This document shows positions 34,971 to 46,309 of a stretch of DNA of 64,000 nt, piece after piece; positions within the stretch are counted from its first letter, which is position 1; each line of letters opens with the position of its first letter. Where the stretch lies: NCBI GenBank assembly GCA_965112735.1, contig CBCOSG010000001.1, positions 62,001 to 126,000 on the forward strand, in the 5' to 3' direction. This DNA comes from Phaeosaccion multiseriatum (taxonomy: Eukaryota > Ochrophyta, other classes). The translations under genes were made by a program, and so were the position numbers. Below the pieces are notes generated by a model. That model was not told the origin of the DNA. It did not search any database and saw only the letters and a list, made by a program, of their open reading frames with translations.

Positions 34971-35014
34971 GACCCCCTATCTTTTTTCTTTAGCATATGT
35001 AGAGGCGTAATTCT

Positions 35015-35530
35015 TTAATTTACTTTCCCTTGTTTGGTCACAGATTTTTCTCCTCGATAAAAAATGCCCTTTTGCTTATAAACTTCCGGAGGGTGAAGAC
35101 TACGGATATTAGCAGCAGTTTGACGGAGAAAATTTCCTTCTGCGGCTTGCAAAAACATATGTCGAGGTTTTAGGCATTTAACATCAATACCATAGCCTAA
35201 ATCCATGACATCTATTTTGCTTTTGCCCAATTTTAGGCGTAAATCCTTATCTTGGACCTCCGCTTTATATCCCACACCTAAAATATCTAAATGTAAGACA
35301 AAACCTTGATGCACTCCTTGGATGGTTTTTTTTAAAACGTCGTAGAAACTAGCTTCTAGTTTTCGCAGTCGCCAATTTGGTAGATAATCTAAACGGCCTT
35401 GACTCCAACGGAGGCCTAAACCACGAGGAAGAACTAAGGATTTTTCCCCCAAAGGTCCTTCGATTCGTAAAATTTGGTTTTCAATAACACAACAAACTTT
35501 GTCGGATATATAAAGTCGTCTTTTGCGCAT
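35015..35530 (-). CDS. rpl6: rpl6, second copy
   Basis: Mirror copy of 34376-34891 encoding an identical 171-residue L6 protein. It starts 44 bases from the fold on the opposite strand. Confidence 0.94.
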   Translation of the reverse strand: MRKRRLYISDKVCCVIENQILRIEGPLGEKSLVLPRGLGLRWSQGRLDYLPNWRLRKLEASFYDVLKKTIQGVHQGFVLHLDILGVGYKAEVQDKDLRLKLGKSKIDVMDLGYGIDVKCLKPRHMFLQAAEGNFLRQTAANIRSLHPPEVYKQKGIFYRGEKSVTKQGKVN

Positions 35531-35549
35531 AAGATTTGATACAATACAT

Positions 35550-35660
35550 TCAGCTGGGTCTTTCTAAAAATATCTCTTCAATCTTCAACTCTATAAGAAG
35601 AATATAAATTTGAGCCCCTGTACACATAAGTAGAATGATAATTAGAAATACTGAGATCAA
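35550..35660 (-). CDS. Short hydrophobic ORF before rpl6, second copy, doubtful
   Basis: Mirror of 34246-34356 with the same sequence. No independent support for function. Confidence 0.15.
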   Translation of the reverse strand: MISVFLIIILLMCTGAQIYILLIELKIEEIFLERPS

Positions 35661-35760
35661 GGAGGAAAATAATCCAACTAATTTTATTGGAGTTAGTTTT
35701 CCCTATTTAGAAAAGGCTTGTCAGCCTATGATGAAGACAAACCTCCGGGAGTGGCTGATC

Positions 35761-35833
35761 AGGGTCCAATAGGACTCGAACCTATGACGTTTGGCTTAGA
35801 AGGCCAATGCTCTTCCAACTGAGCTATGGACCC
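35761..35833 (-). tRNA. trnR(ucu): tRNA-Arg(UCU), second copy
   Basis: Mirror of 34073-34145, same stems and anticodon TCT. Confidence 0.92.
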
Positions 35834-35905
35834 AGCAAAAGAAGGGATTTGAACCCTCAGCTTCAAACTTGGCAAGCTTGCACTCTACCTTTGAGTTACT
35901 TCTGC
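35834..35905 (-). tRNA. trnG(gcc): tRNA-Gly(GCC), second copy
   Basis: Mirror of 34001-34072, same stems and anticodon GCC. Confidence 0.91.
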
Positions 35906-35955
35906 ATTTATCTACTAACTAGGCTGGAAACCAAATAAAATCCTCCTGATAGAAT

Positions 35956-35986
35956 TTGCAATCCAAGGCATTGACTCTATAGTATT
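35956..35986 (-). pseudogene. Fragment of tRNA-Cys, second copy
   Basis: Mirror of 33920-33950. Confidence 0.45.
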
Positions 35987-36003
35987 CAATTGTGCATTCT
36001 TTT

Positions 36004-36074
36004 ATGGAGTACAAGGATTTGAACCTTGGATGGCCGCGCCAAAAACGGCTGCCTTTCCACTTGGCTATACTCCA
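36004..36074 (-). tRNA. trnQ(uug): tRNA-Gln(UUG), second copy
   Basis: Mirror of 33832-33902, same stems and anticodon TTG. Confidence 0.89.
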
Positions 36075-36141
36075 ACCAAAGTTTGGCTTAACTTTATGAT
36101 ACAGGCCCACTAATGTCCACAACAACCAATATATTTTCCCT

Positions 36142-36669
36142 CTATAAATTTTGGATAAGATTACCTACCACTCTCTTCACACTATCGTCGTACCTAAGTT
36201 CTTCGTAGCCTGTCAATGGGAAATCTTTTCGTAAAGGATGGCCTTGAAAGCCGTAATCCGTTAAGATTCGCCGTAAACTGGGGTGATTTTCAAAAAGGAT
36301 ACCAAACATATCCCAAACTTCTCTTTCCCACCAATTGGCGCCCATATAAATATTAGTTACTGAATCTAGACCTAAAAATCTAAAGGTTTTAGGTTGAAAC
36401 AGAGTTCGCAAACGGAGGCGTTGGTTATACTTGATACTTAATACTTCGTAGACCACTTCCAACCGACTTTGTCGGCAAGGGTAATCCACTCCGGAGATAC
36501 AAGATAAAATTTTATACCCAGTGTTTGTATGATACTTTAGATAAACCAAAGTTGAAAAACACTGAGGAGGAAAAGGCAGATAAGCGCACACCTCCTGGTT
36601 TTTTACCCGCACCTGGCTCAGAGGAATAATTTCCATATTAGGTTGTAAATACCTATGGTACAATTTCAT
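36142..36669 (-). CDS. nad9: nad9, second copy
   Basis: Mirror of 33237-33764. The 175-residue protein is identical, including WWEREVWDMFGILFENHPSL. Confidence 0.95.
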   Translation of the reverse strand: MKLYHRYLQPNMEIIPLSQVRVKNQEVCAYLPFPPQCFSTLVYLKYHTNTGYKILSCISGVDYPCRQSRLEVVYEVLSIKYNQRLRLRTLFQPKTFRFLGLDSVTNIYMGANWWEREVWDMFGILFENHPSLRRILTDYGFQGHPLRKDFPLTGYEELRYDDSVKRVVGNLIQNL

Positions 36670-36721
36670 ACAAATATCAGTACGATCTTGGCCCTCTAAT
36701 ACACAAAAGCCGATTCAGTTT

Positions 36722-37156
36722 TTAGTGCCAGCGATAGTTGGCATAAGGCCGACCTTCTAAACTTTGTTGATGATAAGCCTGCTTTAGAAAAGTGGCTTCG
36801 CCAGTCGACTGACTGGCTTTACACAAGGAAGAACCTAGATTTTTAGATAGTGGACCCTTCGGAGTCGTACGAAGAATCCAGTGGAGACTAAGGTATTGAC
36901 GACGTTTTTTCCAGAGAGGGAAAGAAATCCATCGTACTTTGGCTTGCTTTTTTCTTCGGCCAGGAAAAGTTTTTCCCTGAGCCATAGGTTCAGTCTGTTG
37001 AAGAGCATGAAAAAACACATAAGCCGCCTTTTTCGGTTGATGCTCGTAGAGGTAGCGCAGACTGCTACCTACGAGGCTGTGAGCTCGAAGTCGACCCCCG
37101 CGGCGAATGAGATGCTTACAAAAAATACTTCCTTCAGAACTTTGGCTCAATCTCAT
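36722..37156 (-). CDS. rps7: rps7, second copy, intact
   Basis: Full 144-residue uS7, from MRLSQSSEGSIFCKHLIRRG to YHQQSLEGRPYANYRWH. The central stretch WISFPLWKKRRQYLSLHWIL leads into the S7 C-terminal domain. It differs from the left arm by one additional A in a run of six (about 36949-36954), which keeps the frame open. This copy is therefore the better representation of the real gene. It lies three bases after rps12. Confidence 0.92.
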   Translation of the reverse strand: MRLSQSSEGSIFCKHLIRRGGRLRAHSLVGSSLRYLYEHQPKKAAYVFFHALQQTEPMAQGKTFPGRRKKQAKVRWISFPLWKKRRQYLSLHWILRTTPKGPLSKNLGSSLCKASQSTGEATFLKQAYHQQSLEGRPYANYRWH

Positions 37157-37159
37157 TTT

Positions 37160-37528
37160 TTATGGTTTTCTGGCCCCATATTTGGACCGAGAAGTGGTAC
37201 GCTTTATTAAACCCAAACAGTCATACTTGCCCCGAATGACGTGGTAACGGACACCAGGAAGATCTTTAGCTCGACCTCCTCGAATCAAAACAGAATTAAA
37301 TTCCTGAAGGTTGTGGCCCTCGCCAGGAATGTAGGCGCTGATTCGACGGCCTGTACTTAGGCGTACTCGGCATAACTTTCGTAGGGCAGAGTTAGGCTTT
37401 TTGGGTTTTCGTAAGTAAATTTTTAAACAAAGGCCCTTTTTTTGAGGGCAAGACTTTAAAGCGGGAGATTTGCTACGAGAGGACTGAGGTATACGGGGAT
37501 AACGAACAAGCTGATGTAAGCCGCAAAT
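37160..37528 (-). CDS. rps12: rps12, second copy
   Basis: Mirror of 32379-32747 with identical protein. Start is again placed at a non-ATG codon next to the tRNA-Arg-like element, for the same reason. Confidence 0.9.
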   Translation of the reverse strand: MCGLHQLVRYPRIPQSSRSKSPALKSCPQKKGLCLKIYLRKPKKPNSALRKLCRVRLSTGRRISAYIPGEGHNLQEFNSVLIRGGRAKDLPGVRYHVIRGKYDCLGLIKRTTSRSKYGARKP

Positions 37529-37530
37529 TT

Positions 37531-37596
37531 GGATTTGGTAAGATTTGAACTTACCACCGCCGGGACAGAAATCTGACGGCCTATCCATACAAATCC
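37531..37596 (-). pseudogene. Truncated tRNA-Arg-like element, second copy
   Basis: Mirror of 32311-32376, without a D-arm. Confidence 0.55.
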
Positions 37597-37924
37597 AGGA
37601 ACCTTTCTAAGCACCAATGGATCAGACTGATGCTTAAATGCCAAGGTTGCTTACTGAATGCCACGGCTTCCTTGGGGGTTGGCATCACCCTTTTCCGCCT
37701 TCTAACCCCTTCCTCGAAAGAGGTATCTTCGGCGGAAGCTTGCAAGAGAAACCCATTTATCTATCCTCTTTATTTTAGCTAGTATCGGCCTATATGGCCA
37801 ATATTGGCTATAATGGGAATATAGGTAGATGGCCCAGATCCGGACCTGGGACTAATGTAGCAGATGTAAGACTTTAAACCGAGGATTTCCTCGTTAGACT
37901 GGGGATTTATTCGTTCATGCATAC
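37597..37924. other. Non-coding spacer with hairpins, second copy
   Basis: Mirror of 31983-32310. No gene seen; same hairpins. Confidence 0.5.
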
Positions 37925-37998
37925 GGGCGGAGGTAGGATTCGAACCTACGACTTTTAGATCATGAGCCTAACAAGCTGGCCAACTGCTCTACTCCACC
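37925..37998 (-). tRNA. trnM(cau): tRNA-Met(CAU), second copy
   Basis: Mirror of 31909-31982, with all stems intact. Confidence 0.87.
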
Positions 37999-38031
37999 AT
38001 GGTATGAAAAGACTATGTGAGTCCTAGGTCT

Positions 38032-38098
38032 AAAAAACTTTACCAATCAAACTACCTCCACTGCCTAAGCTTCGCGCAGTAGACTCACTTATAATTCC
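38032..38098 (-). pseudogene. rps8 3'-end fragment, second copy
   Basis: Mirror of 31809-31875. Confidence 0.8.
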
Positions 38099-38134
38099 AT
38101 AGCTTAATAGCATAGAAGACAAAATAATTTACTT

Positions 38135-38151
38135 AGGGGTATTATACCCCT
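38135..38151. repeat. Hairpin after the membrane ORF, second copy
   Basis: Mirror of 31756-31772. Confidence 0.4.
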
Positions 38152-38177
38152 TTAGCAACTTACCTATCTCTACACTA

Positions 38178-39037
38178 TTAAGGTTTTTCGACTCGATCTT
38201 CAAGTTGAGCCTTATATAGTTCTCCGTAATGATCAAGAGCCGCGTTATACTCTTGAAGAAGCCAATCTATTGCTCCTATATCCAGTTTCCCCGACGCCGT
38301 CTTCATCAGGTCTGAGGGGACTCTCCTGCTTTCGAGGGCCCGGAATTTCGTGACACTCTCTTGAGTGTCCGCAGTGAAGTTATCGAACGTCGAAGAATAG
38401 AAATTTTGCAGCGACGACCTTCCATCTAGACCGTAAAAGAACTTTCCGACCCACACATCTGCCACTAGCCCCCCGCTACAATTATTTGAATTCTTTTGCC
38501 GTGTTCTACAGCCACTTCCCACACTATTCTTTTTTTTGTAAACCCTTTAGCGTGGAGTACTCCAGGATTCAAAAAACACTCCTGAAACAGTCGTGTGGTT
38601 GATCGCACATACGCCGGCAGTAAATAGAGACAGGCCAATAAGGAGAGTAAACCTATGAGATAAAACAAAATAGAGTATTTTGGTGGTAGACCGATTCCGA
38701 GGATAAATGACGAATACAAGAGAGTTTGTACTTTTGCCAAACCTTCGTGTCCCAGACTATCCTGGTAAAGAGATGCGACATAACTGCCCTCTCTACACCG
38801 GGTTTTATCCTTTCTAAACTTGGGTAAAATTACCTCTTTATGGTAGTAAAAAATCCACCCCAGATGGACGCTGAATTGCACTAGTGAACACACGATATCA
38901 AACCTACCCTCAAACAGTCCAAGGGAGGAAATGACAAAGGTTAAAAAGTAGGCTACAAACAGTATTACAAACCAAACCTCTGTATCCAAATCTGTTATTC
39001 GTTTCCACATACGACGCAGCATGTATTTAAACATCAT
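38178..39037 (-). pseudogene. Membrane ORF after rnl, second copy, one frameshift
   Basis: Mirror of 30863-31729. It lacks the 7-bp insertion, so the C-terminal half is open and agrees with orf280 (KFRALESRRVPSDLMKTASG against KFRFLERRGVPSELLKTASG). The break at six G (about 38469-38474) remains. One base at that homopolymer would connect the two halves. Confidence 0.6.
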
Positions 39038-39439
39038 AAGCCTAATTAGTAAGGATCAGCTACACCGCTTACACGACTTTCACTACCCTCCTATTCACGT
39101 TTTCGTCTAAAACGAGGCCTAGACAATGCTTGAGGACAAGTTTCTGGCTTAGATGCTTTCAGCCATTCTCTTCTAGAGATGTAGCTACCCGACACTGCAT
39201 GTGCTCACACAACCGGTACACCATGGATCCCCGAAATTCGGTCCTCTCGTACTAGAATTTCTTCCCTTAGATTGTTGTCCACAGTAGATAGGGACCAAAC
39301 TGTCTCACGACGTTCTAAACCCAACTCACGTACCACTTTCATGGGCGAACAGCCCAACCCTTGGAAGCTTTTTCTCCTCCAGGATGTGATGAGTCGACAT
39401 CGAGGTGCCAAACCCTTCCGTCGATAGGAGCTCTCGAGA

Positions 39440-39475
<36 letters not shown>

Positions 39476-39780
39476 TATGAGCGGTGAAGTGCCCATATGC
39501 ACATCCACCGGATCTGTATGGCCGACTTTCGTCTCTGTTCGACTTGTGAGTCTTACAGTCAGGCACACATCAAGCCATTCCGCCTTTTCTTCCTTCATGG
39601 AAGGGTGTACCTTTGCGTACCCCCGTTACTCTTTAGGAGGCTGCCGTCCCAGCCAAACTACCCGTCTGAGCCTGTCCCAAGTCAGGTGAAGAAAGCTAGA
39701 CTGAAGGAGGGTGGTCTTTCATCTGCGGCATAACCTCCCACCTACTACTACGCAACCTATGTCATGCTTCCCAGCTCAAA

Positions 39781-39814
<34 letters not shown>

Positions 39815-39890
39815 CTGCAGCGAGGTCGCCTCTTCACGACCATGGGAATTTCACTGAGTCCGTGTTGGAGACAGCGGAGCAGTCGTTACA

Positions 39891-39921
<31 letters not shown>

Positions 39922-40007
39922 TCAGTTTTGCTACCTTAGGACCGTCAGAGTTACAGCCGCCGTTTACTGGGCATTCTCCCTAAAAGCTTCCACTTTCGGG
40001 TCTTCCG

Positions 40008-40045
<38 letters not shown>

Positions 40046-41745
40046 TTTACAACTTCGCAGAGTCCTGTGTTTTTACTAAACAGTCGCCGCTCCCACTTTA
40101 GTGCCAAGCCTACAAAGGCTTCCTCCTTCTACCGAAGCCACGGAGTCATTTTGCCGAGTTCCTTCAACACGGTTCTCTCAAAAGGCCTGAGTGTACTCCA
40201 CCCATTCACCTGTGTCGGTTTACGATACGGTGCCGCTCCTAGAAGTATTTCCTGGAAGCTGAGCTAAAGCAGAGGAGACCAGCTATACTCCTCTACTTCC
40301 TCTGCCAGCTTCGTCCTGTCTAAGATCTCCCATCAACCCTGGCTTTCGTCAGCAGTCTTAGGGACCGTCTTTATGGCTTGAGATTAGCTCAAGCCCCCAC
40401 GAAGAAGAAATCTGTCGTGGAAACCCTTGAATTTAAGGCCACCAGGATCCTCCTGGTTTGTTGCTACTCATGTCAGTATTCTCGATTCCGATATCTCCAA
40501 TGAAGGTTGCCCCTCATCTTCCTCGACCTACGGAAGGTTCTGCTACCACCCTGTAGGGTTTGAGGCTTCGGTAGGAAAGATTAGTCCCAAACATTGTGGG
40601 CGCAAAAAACTTCGACCAGTGAGCTGTTACGCATTCTTTAAAGGATGACTGCTACCAAGCCTACCTCCTGGCTGTCTTTAGCTCGTCACCTCCTTCTTCA
40701 CTTCCTTTCCTTTGGGGACCTTAACCATCAATCTGGGCTGTTTCCCTTTTGACCAAGGACCTTCGCACCCATGGTCTGTCTGCCTTGATTGAAGACGTAT
40801 CCTGTATTCGCAGTTTGCCATAAGTCAGTAAGATTTTGCCTCCCCTTTCCTACGACAGTGCTCTACCCCGGATTTCCCATTAAGACGCTCTACTTCAATA
40901 GATTTCGCAGAAAACCAGCTATCTCCGACTTTGATTGGCCTTTCACCCCTAAGATCAAATCATCCCAGTATTTTGCCACATACACGGGTTCGGTCCTCCA
41001 AAGAAAGTTGCCTTGTCTTTTTCAACCTGTTCAATCTTAGCTCAGTCGGTTTCGGGTAAAAAAATTGGGACTCCACGAAGTTTTACTCCTCGATTGACCT
41101 TTGCCTTCCTAAACTTAAGCTTGCCCCTAATCTTTTACTCACTGACCCATTATACAAAAGGTAGGCTGTCACTTCCACAAAGCTTCAACACCTAAAAGGC
41201 AGGGAGTTTCAGGACATTTCACAGCAGAAATCTCTGTTTCACCTTTCTCTCACGATACTTGTTCACTATGGGTGGCCCAGTCTATTTAGGCTTTGAGGAT
41301 GGCTCCCCAATATTCCTTGTCTATCGCCAGAAAAGTACTTGAATCCTCTCCTTTTCTTCCCTACGGGACTTGTACCTTCTATGGTTTTCTTCTCCATCCA
41401 ATGTTTTATTGAGCTGGAGTCGTTTTTTAATTTGGATCTTTCAAGGTCGTCTAGGAGAGAGCCTACACCGTTTTCGCTCACCGCTACTTACGGTATCTCG
41501 GTTGATTTCTCTTAAGCAGATTACTTAGATGTTTCAGTTTGTCTGCCCTCTTCTTTGCAGGCTTTACTGGCCTGTTTTTCCTCAAACGGAATGGTTTTCC
41601 AAGGTAGAAGGTCGAAGTGCACAGGTCGAAGACCTTCCTCCGAGCTTTCGTTGTTGTCTACGTCTACAGAGGCTGGGCCCCTAGGCATTCCCTCCATGCC
41701 CTTTGTGAAGATTTTCTTTATTTTGCTTGAAGCTTGTCACAAACT
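39038..41745 (-). rRNA. rnl: Large-subunit rRNA, second copy
   Basis: Mirror of 28140-30862, without the 16-bp duplication near 29703. The AGGCCTGAGTGTACTCC stretch around 40187-40201 shows the uninterrupted form. A few 1-base differences exist, for example GGG for GGGG near 41360. End positions are approximate. Confidence 0.93.
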
Positions 41746-41775
41746 TCACAAATGGAAGAAAAATCTTGTCAGCTC

Positions 41776-42672
41776 CTAAGAGGAAACCCAAATCTTAAAA
41801 GTGACGTACAAAACAAGGACCAAATATGGTCCTATTATTTTATACGGCTCCCACCGCCATAGTTTGTAAAGTGACAGTCCCCACACTACTAAAAAAGTAG
41901 CATAGACCCAGCCAAGATACACATACATATGGCGGACTCCGAGGAGTCCAATGCAGGTGTATAAGATTATAAGTGAAAGATAAGCCAATACCAAAGGAAG
42001 GTCTCGCCACAAGCGGACGACAAAATCCCAACTCTCCCCAAGAATTTTAACCACCTTTTTTAGACCTGCCCCTACGGGGCATAGATCTATTACGTTGCCT
42101 GAGGCTAAAGTGGTTAAGGGAGTTGAGGAGTAAGCTTCGACTATCATGTGAGAGCCTCTGCCATTGGCAGTCAAATTACTGTCTCCCAACCATTCCTTAG
42201 AATACCGCACACAGCGAGTGCAATGTATGCAACGAGTCATCAAACTTTTTATACCTAGACCTAGAAAAGTCTCTTTGACCGTACGCTTTACTTCAGCGTA
42301 CCGTGTTTTGTCACTGCCGAAGTGAAAGCTTTGATTTTGGAGATCGCATTCCCCTCCTTGGTCACAAATAGGGCAATCTAGAGGGTGGTTTACTAGATTG
42401 AACTCTAAAACTGTTTCTCGGGCTTTTCGTACCAAAGGACTATGAAGAAAAAATCGTCCGCCTCCTAAAATAGGGAAGGCACAACTCATCTGAGGTTTTG
42501 GACCTTGGCTAACTTCTACTAGACAGGAACGACAATTTCCCGCGATATTTAATAAGGGATGATAACAAAATCGAGGAAGTTCTATGCCTAAACTACTACA
42601 TGCTTGTAATACTGAGGAAAATTCTTCAACAAAAACAAGCTGATGGTTGATAAATATTTTTTTAGTGGTCAT
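41776..42672 (-). CDS. nad11: nad11, second copy
   Basis: Mirror of 27212-28108 encoding the same 298-residue Fe-S domain protein with a hydrophobic tail. Confidence 0.91.
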   Translation of the reverse strand: MTTKKIFINHQLVFVEEFSSVLQACSSLGIELPRFCYHPLLNIAGNCRSCLVEVSQGPKPQMSCAFPILGGGRFFLHSPLVRKARETVLEFNLVNHPLDCPICDQGGECDLQNQSFHFGSDKTRYAEVKRTVKETFLGLGIKSLMTRCIHCTRCVRYSKEWLGDSNLTANGRGSHMIVEAYSSTPLTTLASGNVIDLCPVGAGLKKVVKILGESWDFVVRLWRDLPLVLAYLSLIILYTCIGLLGVRHMYVYLGWVYATFLVVWGLSLYKLWRWEPYKIIGPYLVLVLYVTFKIWVSS

Positions 42673-42737
42673 AGGAAGTATAAATTTTCTCTATTTTGAC
42701 TTGGGAGGTATTCTTTCTCTTTTTGCTTACTTTCCCA
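42644..42737 (-). repeat. nad11 leader, second copy
   Basis: Mirror of 27147-27240; the same leader also occurs before orf176 in this arm (50216-50311). Confidence 0.65.
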
Positions 42738-42738
42738 A

Positions 42739-42833
42739 GGTTTTTTACCCCTACCTGATTCAGACGAATGGCTTCCATATTAGGTTATAAATACCTATGG
42801 TATAATTTCATACAAATATCAGTACGATCTTGG
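42739..42833 (-). pseudogene. nad9 5' fragment, second copy
   Basis: Mirror of 27051-27145 with the same stop at codon 8. Confidence 0.8.
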
Positions 42834-42855
42834 TTTCTACTTTTTTACAAGTATT

Positions 42856-42926
42856 AGACCGGAGGGAAAGTCGAATTCCCATAATTGGATTTGCAATCCA
42901 AGGCATTGCCCTTATGCTATCCGGTC
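42856..42926 (-). tRNA. trnC(gca): tRNA-Cys(GCA), second copy
   Basis: Mirror of 26958-27028, same stems. Confidence 0.91.
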
Positions 42927-43025
42927 TCCCATCGCATTCACTAAAATTACCAAAATATGTGATGCAAGAGATACCTTGAGGTTTTCTATTAGGCTCCTGA
43001 AGTTCGTAGGCAAATACCTAAGTAT

Positions 43026-43099
43026 TCGGGAAAATGTGATTTGAACACATGACCTTCTGTTCCCAAAACAGATGCGCTACCAAGCTGCGCCATTTCCCG
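43026..43099 (-). tRNA. trnP(ugg): tRNA-Pro(UGG), second copy
   Basis: Mirror of 26785-26858, same stems. Confidence 0.92.
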
Positions 43100-43122
43100 A
43101 CTGGGCTTCGAACATCAGATAC

Positions 43123-43275
43123 TTAACGGGGAAGATCCTTAAAAATCTTGCGTAATTTTAAAGAGGCACTAAGACTGGGCAGGTAGTAGAAAACAAAGAA
43201 AAAATAAAATCCAAAAAAACACAAACCCAAATTAAGAATTTGAGTAAAAAAGGTGATTTGATCAAATTGTGGCAT
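43123..43275 (-). CDS. atp8: atp8, second copy
   Basis: Mirror of 26609-26761. Same 50-residue protein beginning MPQFDQITFF. Confidence 0.86.
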   Translation of the reverse strand: MPQFDQITFFTQILNLGLCFFGFYFFFVFYYLPSLSASLKLRKIFKDLPR

Positions 43276-43358
43276 GGTTCTTCCTAAATATCACGAAGTC
43301 CGTATTTGCTCCTCTGAAACAAATCTAGGTTCTATAAATTACTGTTTGCTTCTTTTTT

Positions 43359-43637
43359 CCTTATTTTTTCCCTCACAAGAGAAGTGGAGTGGGGTGTAGC
43401 TAATTTAATATATATTTTTTGGTCTTCATCTTAAATCCCAGAAAGTCAGGAAACAGGATATTGCGGGCAAAGGTAGAACTTATACCTACGACTTTTAGAT
43501 CATGAGCCTAACAAGCTGGCCAAGTGCTTTAGTCCACCAGTATATGAAAAAACTACGTGAATCTTAGATTTAAAAAACTTCACAAATCAAACTACCTCCA
43601 CTGCCTAAGCTTCGCGCAGTAGACTCACTTATAATTC
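43359..43637 (-). pseudogene. rps8/trnM/rps10 fragment block, second copy
   Basis: Mirror of 26247-26525. Confidence 0.8.
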
Positions 43638-43711
43638 TATAGCTTAATAGCGTAGAACACAAGATAATTTACTTAGGATTATTCTACTTTTCTAGTATTG
43701 TAATCTACCCA

Positions 43712-44553
43712 TTAAGGTTTTTCGATTGTATCCTCTAGTTGGGCTCTATACTCTTCTCCTACATAATCAAGAACGGTATTATAGTCCTGAAGGAACCAAT
43801 TTACTGCCCCTACATCTACTTTCCCGGACGCCGTCTTCAATAGCTCTGAGGGGACTCCTCTTCTCTCGAGGAATCGGAATTTTGTGACACTTTCGTGAGT
43901 GTCCGCAGTGAAGTTAGCAAACGTCGAAGAAAATAAGTTTTGCATCGACGACCTCCCGTCTGGGCCATAAAGGTACTTTCCGATCCCCACGTCGACAAGT
44001 AGGCCCCCTATAATGAAAATTCCGGCCCTCTTTAAGTGTTCCACAGTTAGCTCCCACACTAACCTCTTTTTCGTGAACCCTCTCTCATAGAGTACACGGG
44101 GGTCCAAAAAACATTCATTAAAAGCCGCCGCGTTGCCCGCAGATATCCTGGCAAGAAGTAAATGGACATTAATACGAAAATTACACCTACAAAGTAGGCC
44201 ATATTTGAATACTGCCGCGGCAGAAGAATCCCCAATACAAAAGACCAATACAGATATGTCTGAAGTTTGCCAAAGATTGGATGGGTAAGACTGTCCGCGT
44301 AAAGAGAGACTACATAAAGGCCCTCTTTAGACCGAGTTTTGGCATTTTCAAATTTTAGTATCATCGACCATTTTTGATATTGAAACACCCAAACCACACA
44401 AAGACTCGCTTTAAAAATGAACGAGGCCGAATTTGGGTACATATACGGTAGCGGCAGTAAAAGAGTTTGAATTCCTAAAGTCAAAATGAAAGCAGGGCTT
44501 AAAATTTTAAACCAAGATTTTGCAGGAGAATTGACTAAAAACTGCAAGTACAA
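43712..44553 (-). pseudogene. orf280, second copy, frameshifted
   Basis: Mirror of 25330-26172. One T is missing in the run at the RRLFNECF codons (about 44115), splitting the frame. The left arm has the open version, so a consensus error is likely. Confidence 0.6.
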
Positions 44554-44570
44554 GTAGAGAGCTCATTAGT

Positions 44571-44756
44571 TTAATTTTTTATCAAATTAAAGAAGTTCAT
44601 TAGTACACAAAACCAAAAAAAAATAAGCATACTCACCAAGAGCTTCAAAATCTCAGTGATGCTGATGCCTAAAAAATACCAAAACCCTATATTGTGTTTT
44701 AAGACTGACATAGGTTCCAGAAGCTTATGTTTCACCTTTATAAAGAAAACTTTCAT
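44571..44756 (-). CDS. Small membrane ORF (61 aa) after rns, second copy
   Basis: Mirror of 25127-25312, identical product. Confidence 0.35.
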   Translation of the reverse strand: MKVFFIKVKHKLLEPMSVLKHNIGFWYFLGISITEILKLLVSMLIFFWFCVLMNFFNLIKN

Positions 44757-44797
44757 TCTTAAATTCTATACCGCCTGAGGTTCAAGACCTTATTTCT

Positions 44798-44963
44798 TTG
44801 AATTCAGCCGCAGATTCCTCTACGACTACCTTGTTACGACTTCATCTCAGTTACCAAGCCTACTTTCAAATCCAAGAGAATAGACAAAGCATTTCATTGA
44901 CATTCTTCGAGCAAGCCCGGCTTCCAACATGTGACGGGCGGTTTGTACAGAGCCTAGGTACAG

Positions 44964-44996
<33 letters not shown>

Positions 44997-46309
44997 TGAT
45001 TCCGCCTTCGTGAAGCCGAGTTGCAGGCCTCAGTCTGAACCAAAGAAAGTGTTCAAGTTTGGCAAAGACTGATTTTATCTTTCCTACTCATTGTCCTTTC
45101 CATTGTAGCACGTGTGTAGCCCAGTTCATAAGGACCATAAGGACTTGTCTTCATCCTCGCCTTCCTCTTAAACCGTAGTCTAAGCAGTATGTGGAGTATG
45201 GACAAAGTTGGACTCACCAATTAAAACTTTGGTAAGAGCTTTATCTGCCACAAGAGGGTTGCGTCCGTTATAAGAGTGAACTTAACATCCTAAGACACGG
45301 ACTGACGACAGCCATGCAATACCTGTACTTCCTGTCTTTGGTCTTATCTCCGAGGCCGAAAAGGGAAAGAAGTATTCCAGAACTGGTAAGGTTTGGCGCG
45401 TAGCATCGCATTAAACCACATGCTCCACCACTTGTATAAGCCCCCGCCAATTCCTTTGAATTTCAGATCTGAATGCTGTACTTCTCAGGCGCAGCCTTAG
45501 CCTTAGCAGGGAAGATGCTTAAACTTCTCAGTCTAAACAGCTAGGCTGATATTTTAGGGTGTGGACTACCAGGGGGTCAAGTCCTGTTTGCTCCCCACAC
45601 TTTAGTCCCTGAAGGTCAGTGCGAATCTAGATAACCGCCTTCGCCTCTGGTATTCCCACTTATGTCTACGGATTTTATCCCTAAATAAGTGATTCTGTTA
45701 TCTTCTCTTCGACTCTAGCATCCCGGTTTTGTCAAAAGTCATACCCTTGGGGGTAGAATTTATCTTACGATCTAGGAAAATGCCCTCTACGAACCCTTTA
45801 TGCCCAATCATTCTGGATAAGGCTTGCCCCCTCGTATTACCGCGACTGCTGGCACGAGAATTGGCCGGGACTACCCCTGTGAATGGCGTCTGAATCTTTC
45901 CACGGGAGAGGGGTTTACAACCAGTTTAGCCTTCTTCCCCCTTGGAATATTGCTGGATCAAGCTTCCGCTCATTGTCCAAGATTCCTCACTGCTGGCCCC
46001 TTACAGGGGCTTGGACCTTGTCTCAGTTCCAATGTGGCTGGTCGACCTCACAGACCAACTAAGGATCTTTGAATAGGAAGGCTGTCATCCTTCCTACTTC
46101 CTTAATCCTTCGAGGATTCTTCCTTTCTTTTTTGTCTAAATTAGGCAAAAGTGGGGAAGACTCCCTACTTACTTTCTTCAGAAAGGGCAGATTTCCAAGT
46201 ATTACTCACCCGTTCGCGCTTTCTTCTTCTAAGAGAAGGCAACACTCGCATGTGTTAGGCATACTCCTAGCCTTCATCCTGAGCCAGGATCAAACTCAAG
46301 TCTTTGATC
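44798..46309 (-). rRNA. rns: Small-subunit rRNA, second copy
   Basis: Mirror of 23573-25085 with one or two 1-base length differences. The universal elements are unchanged. Confidence 0.94.
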
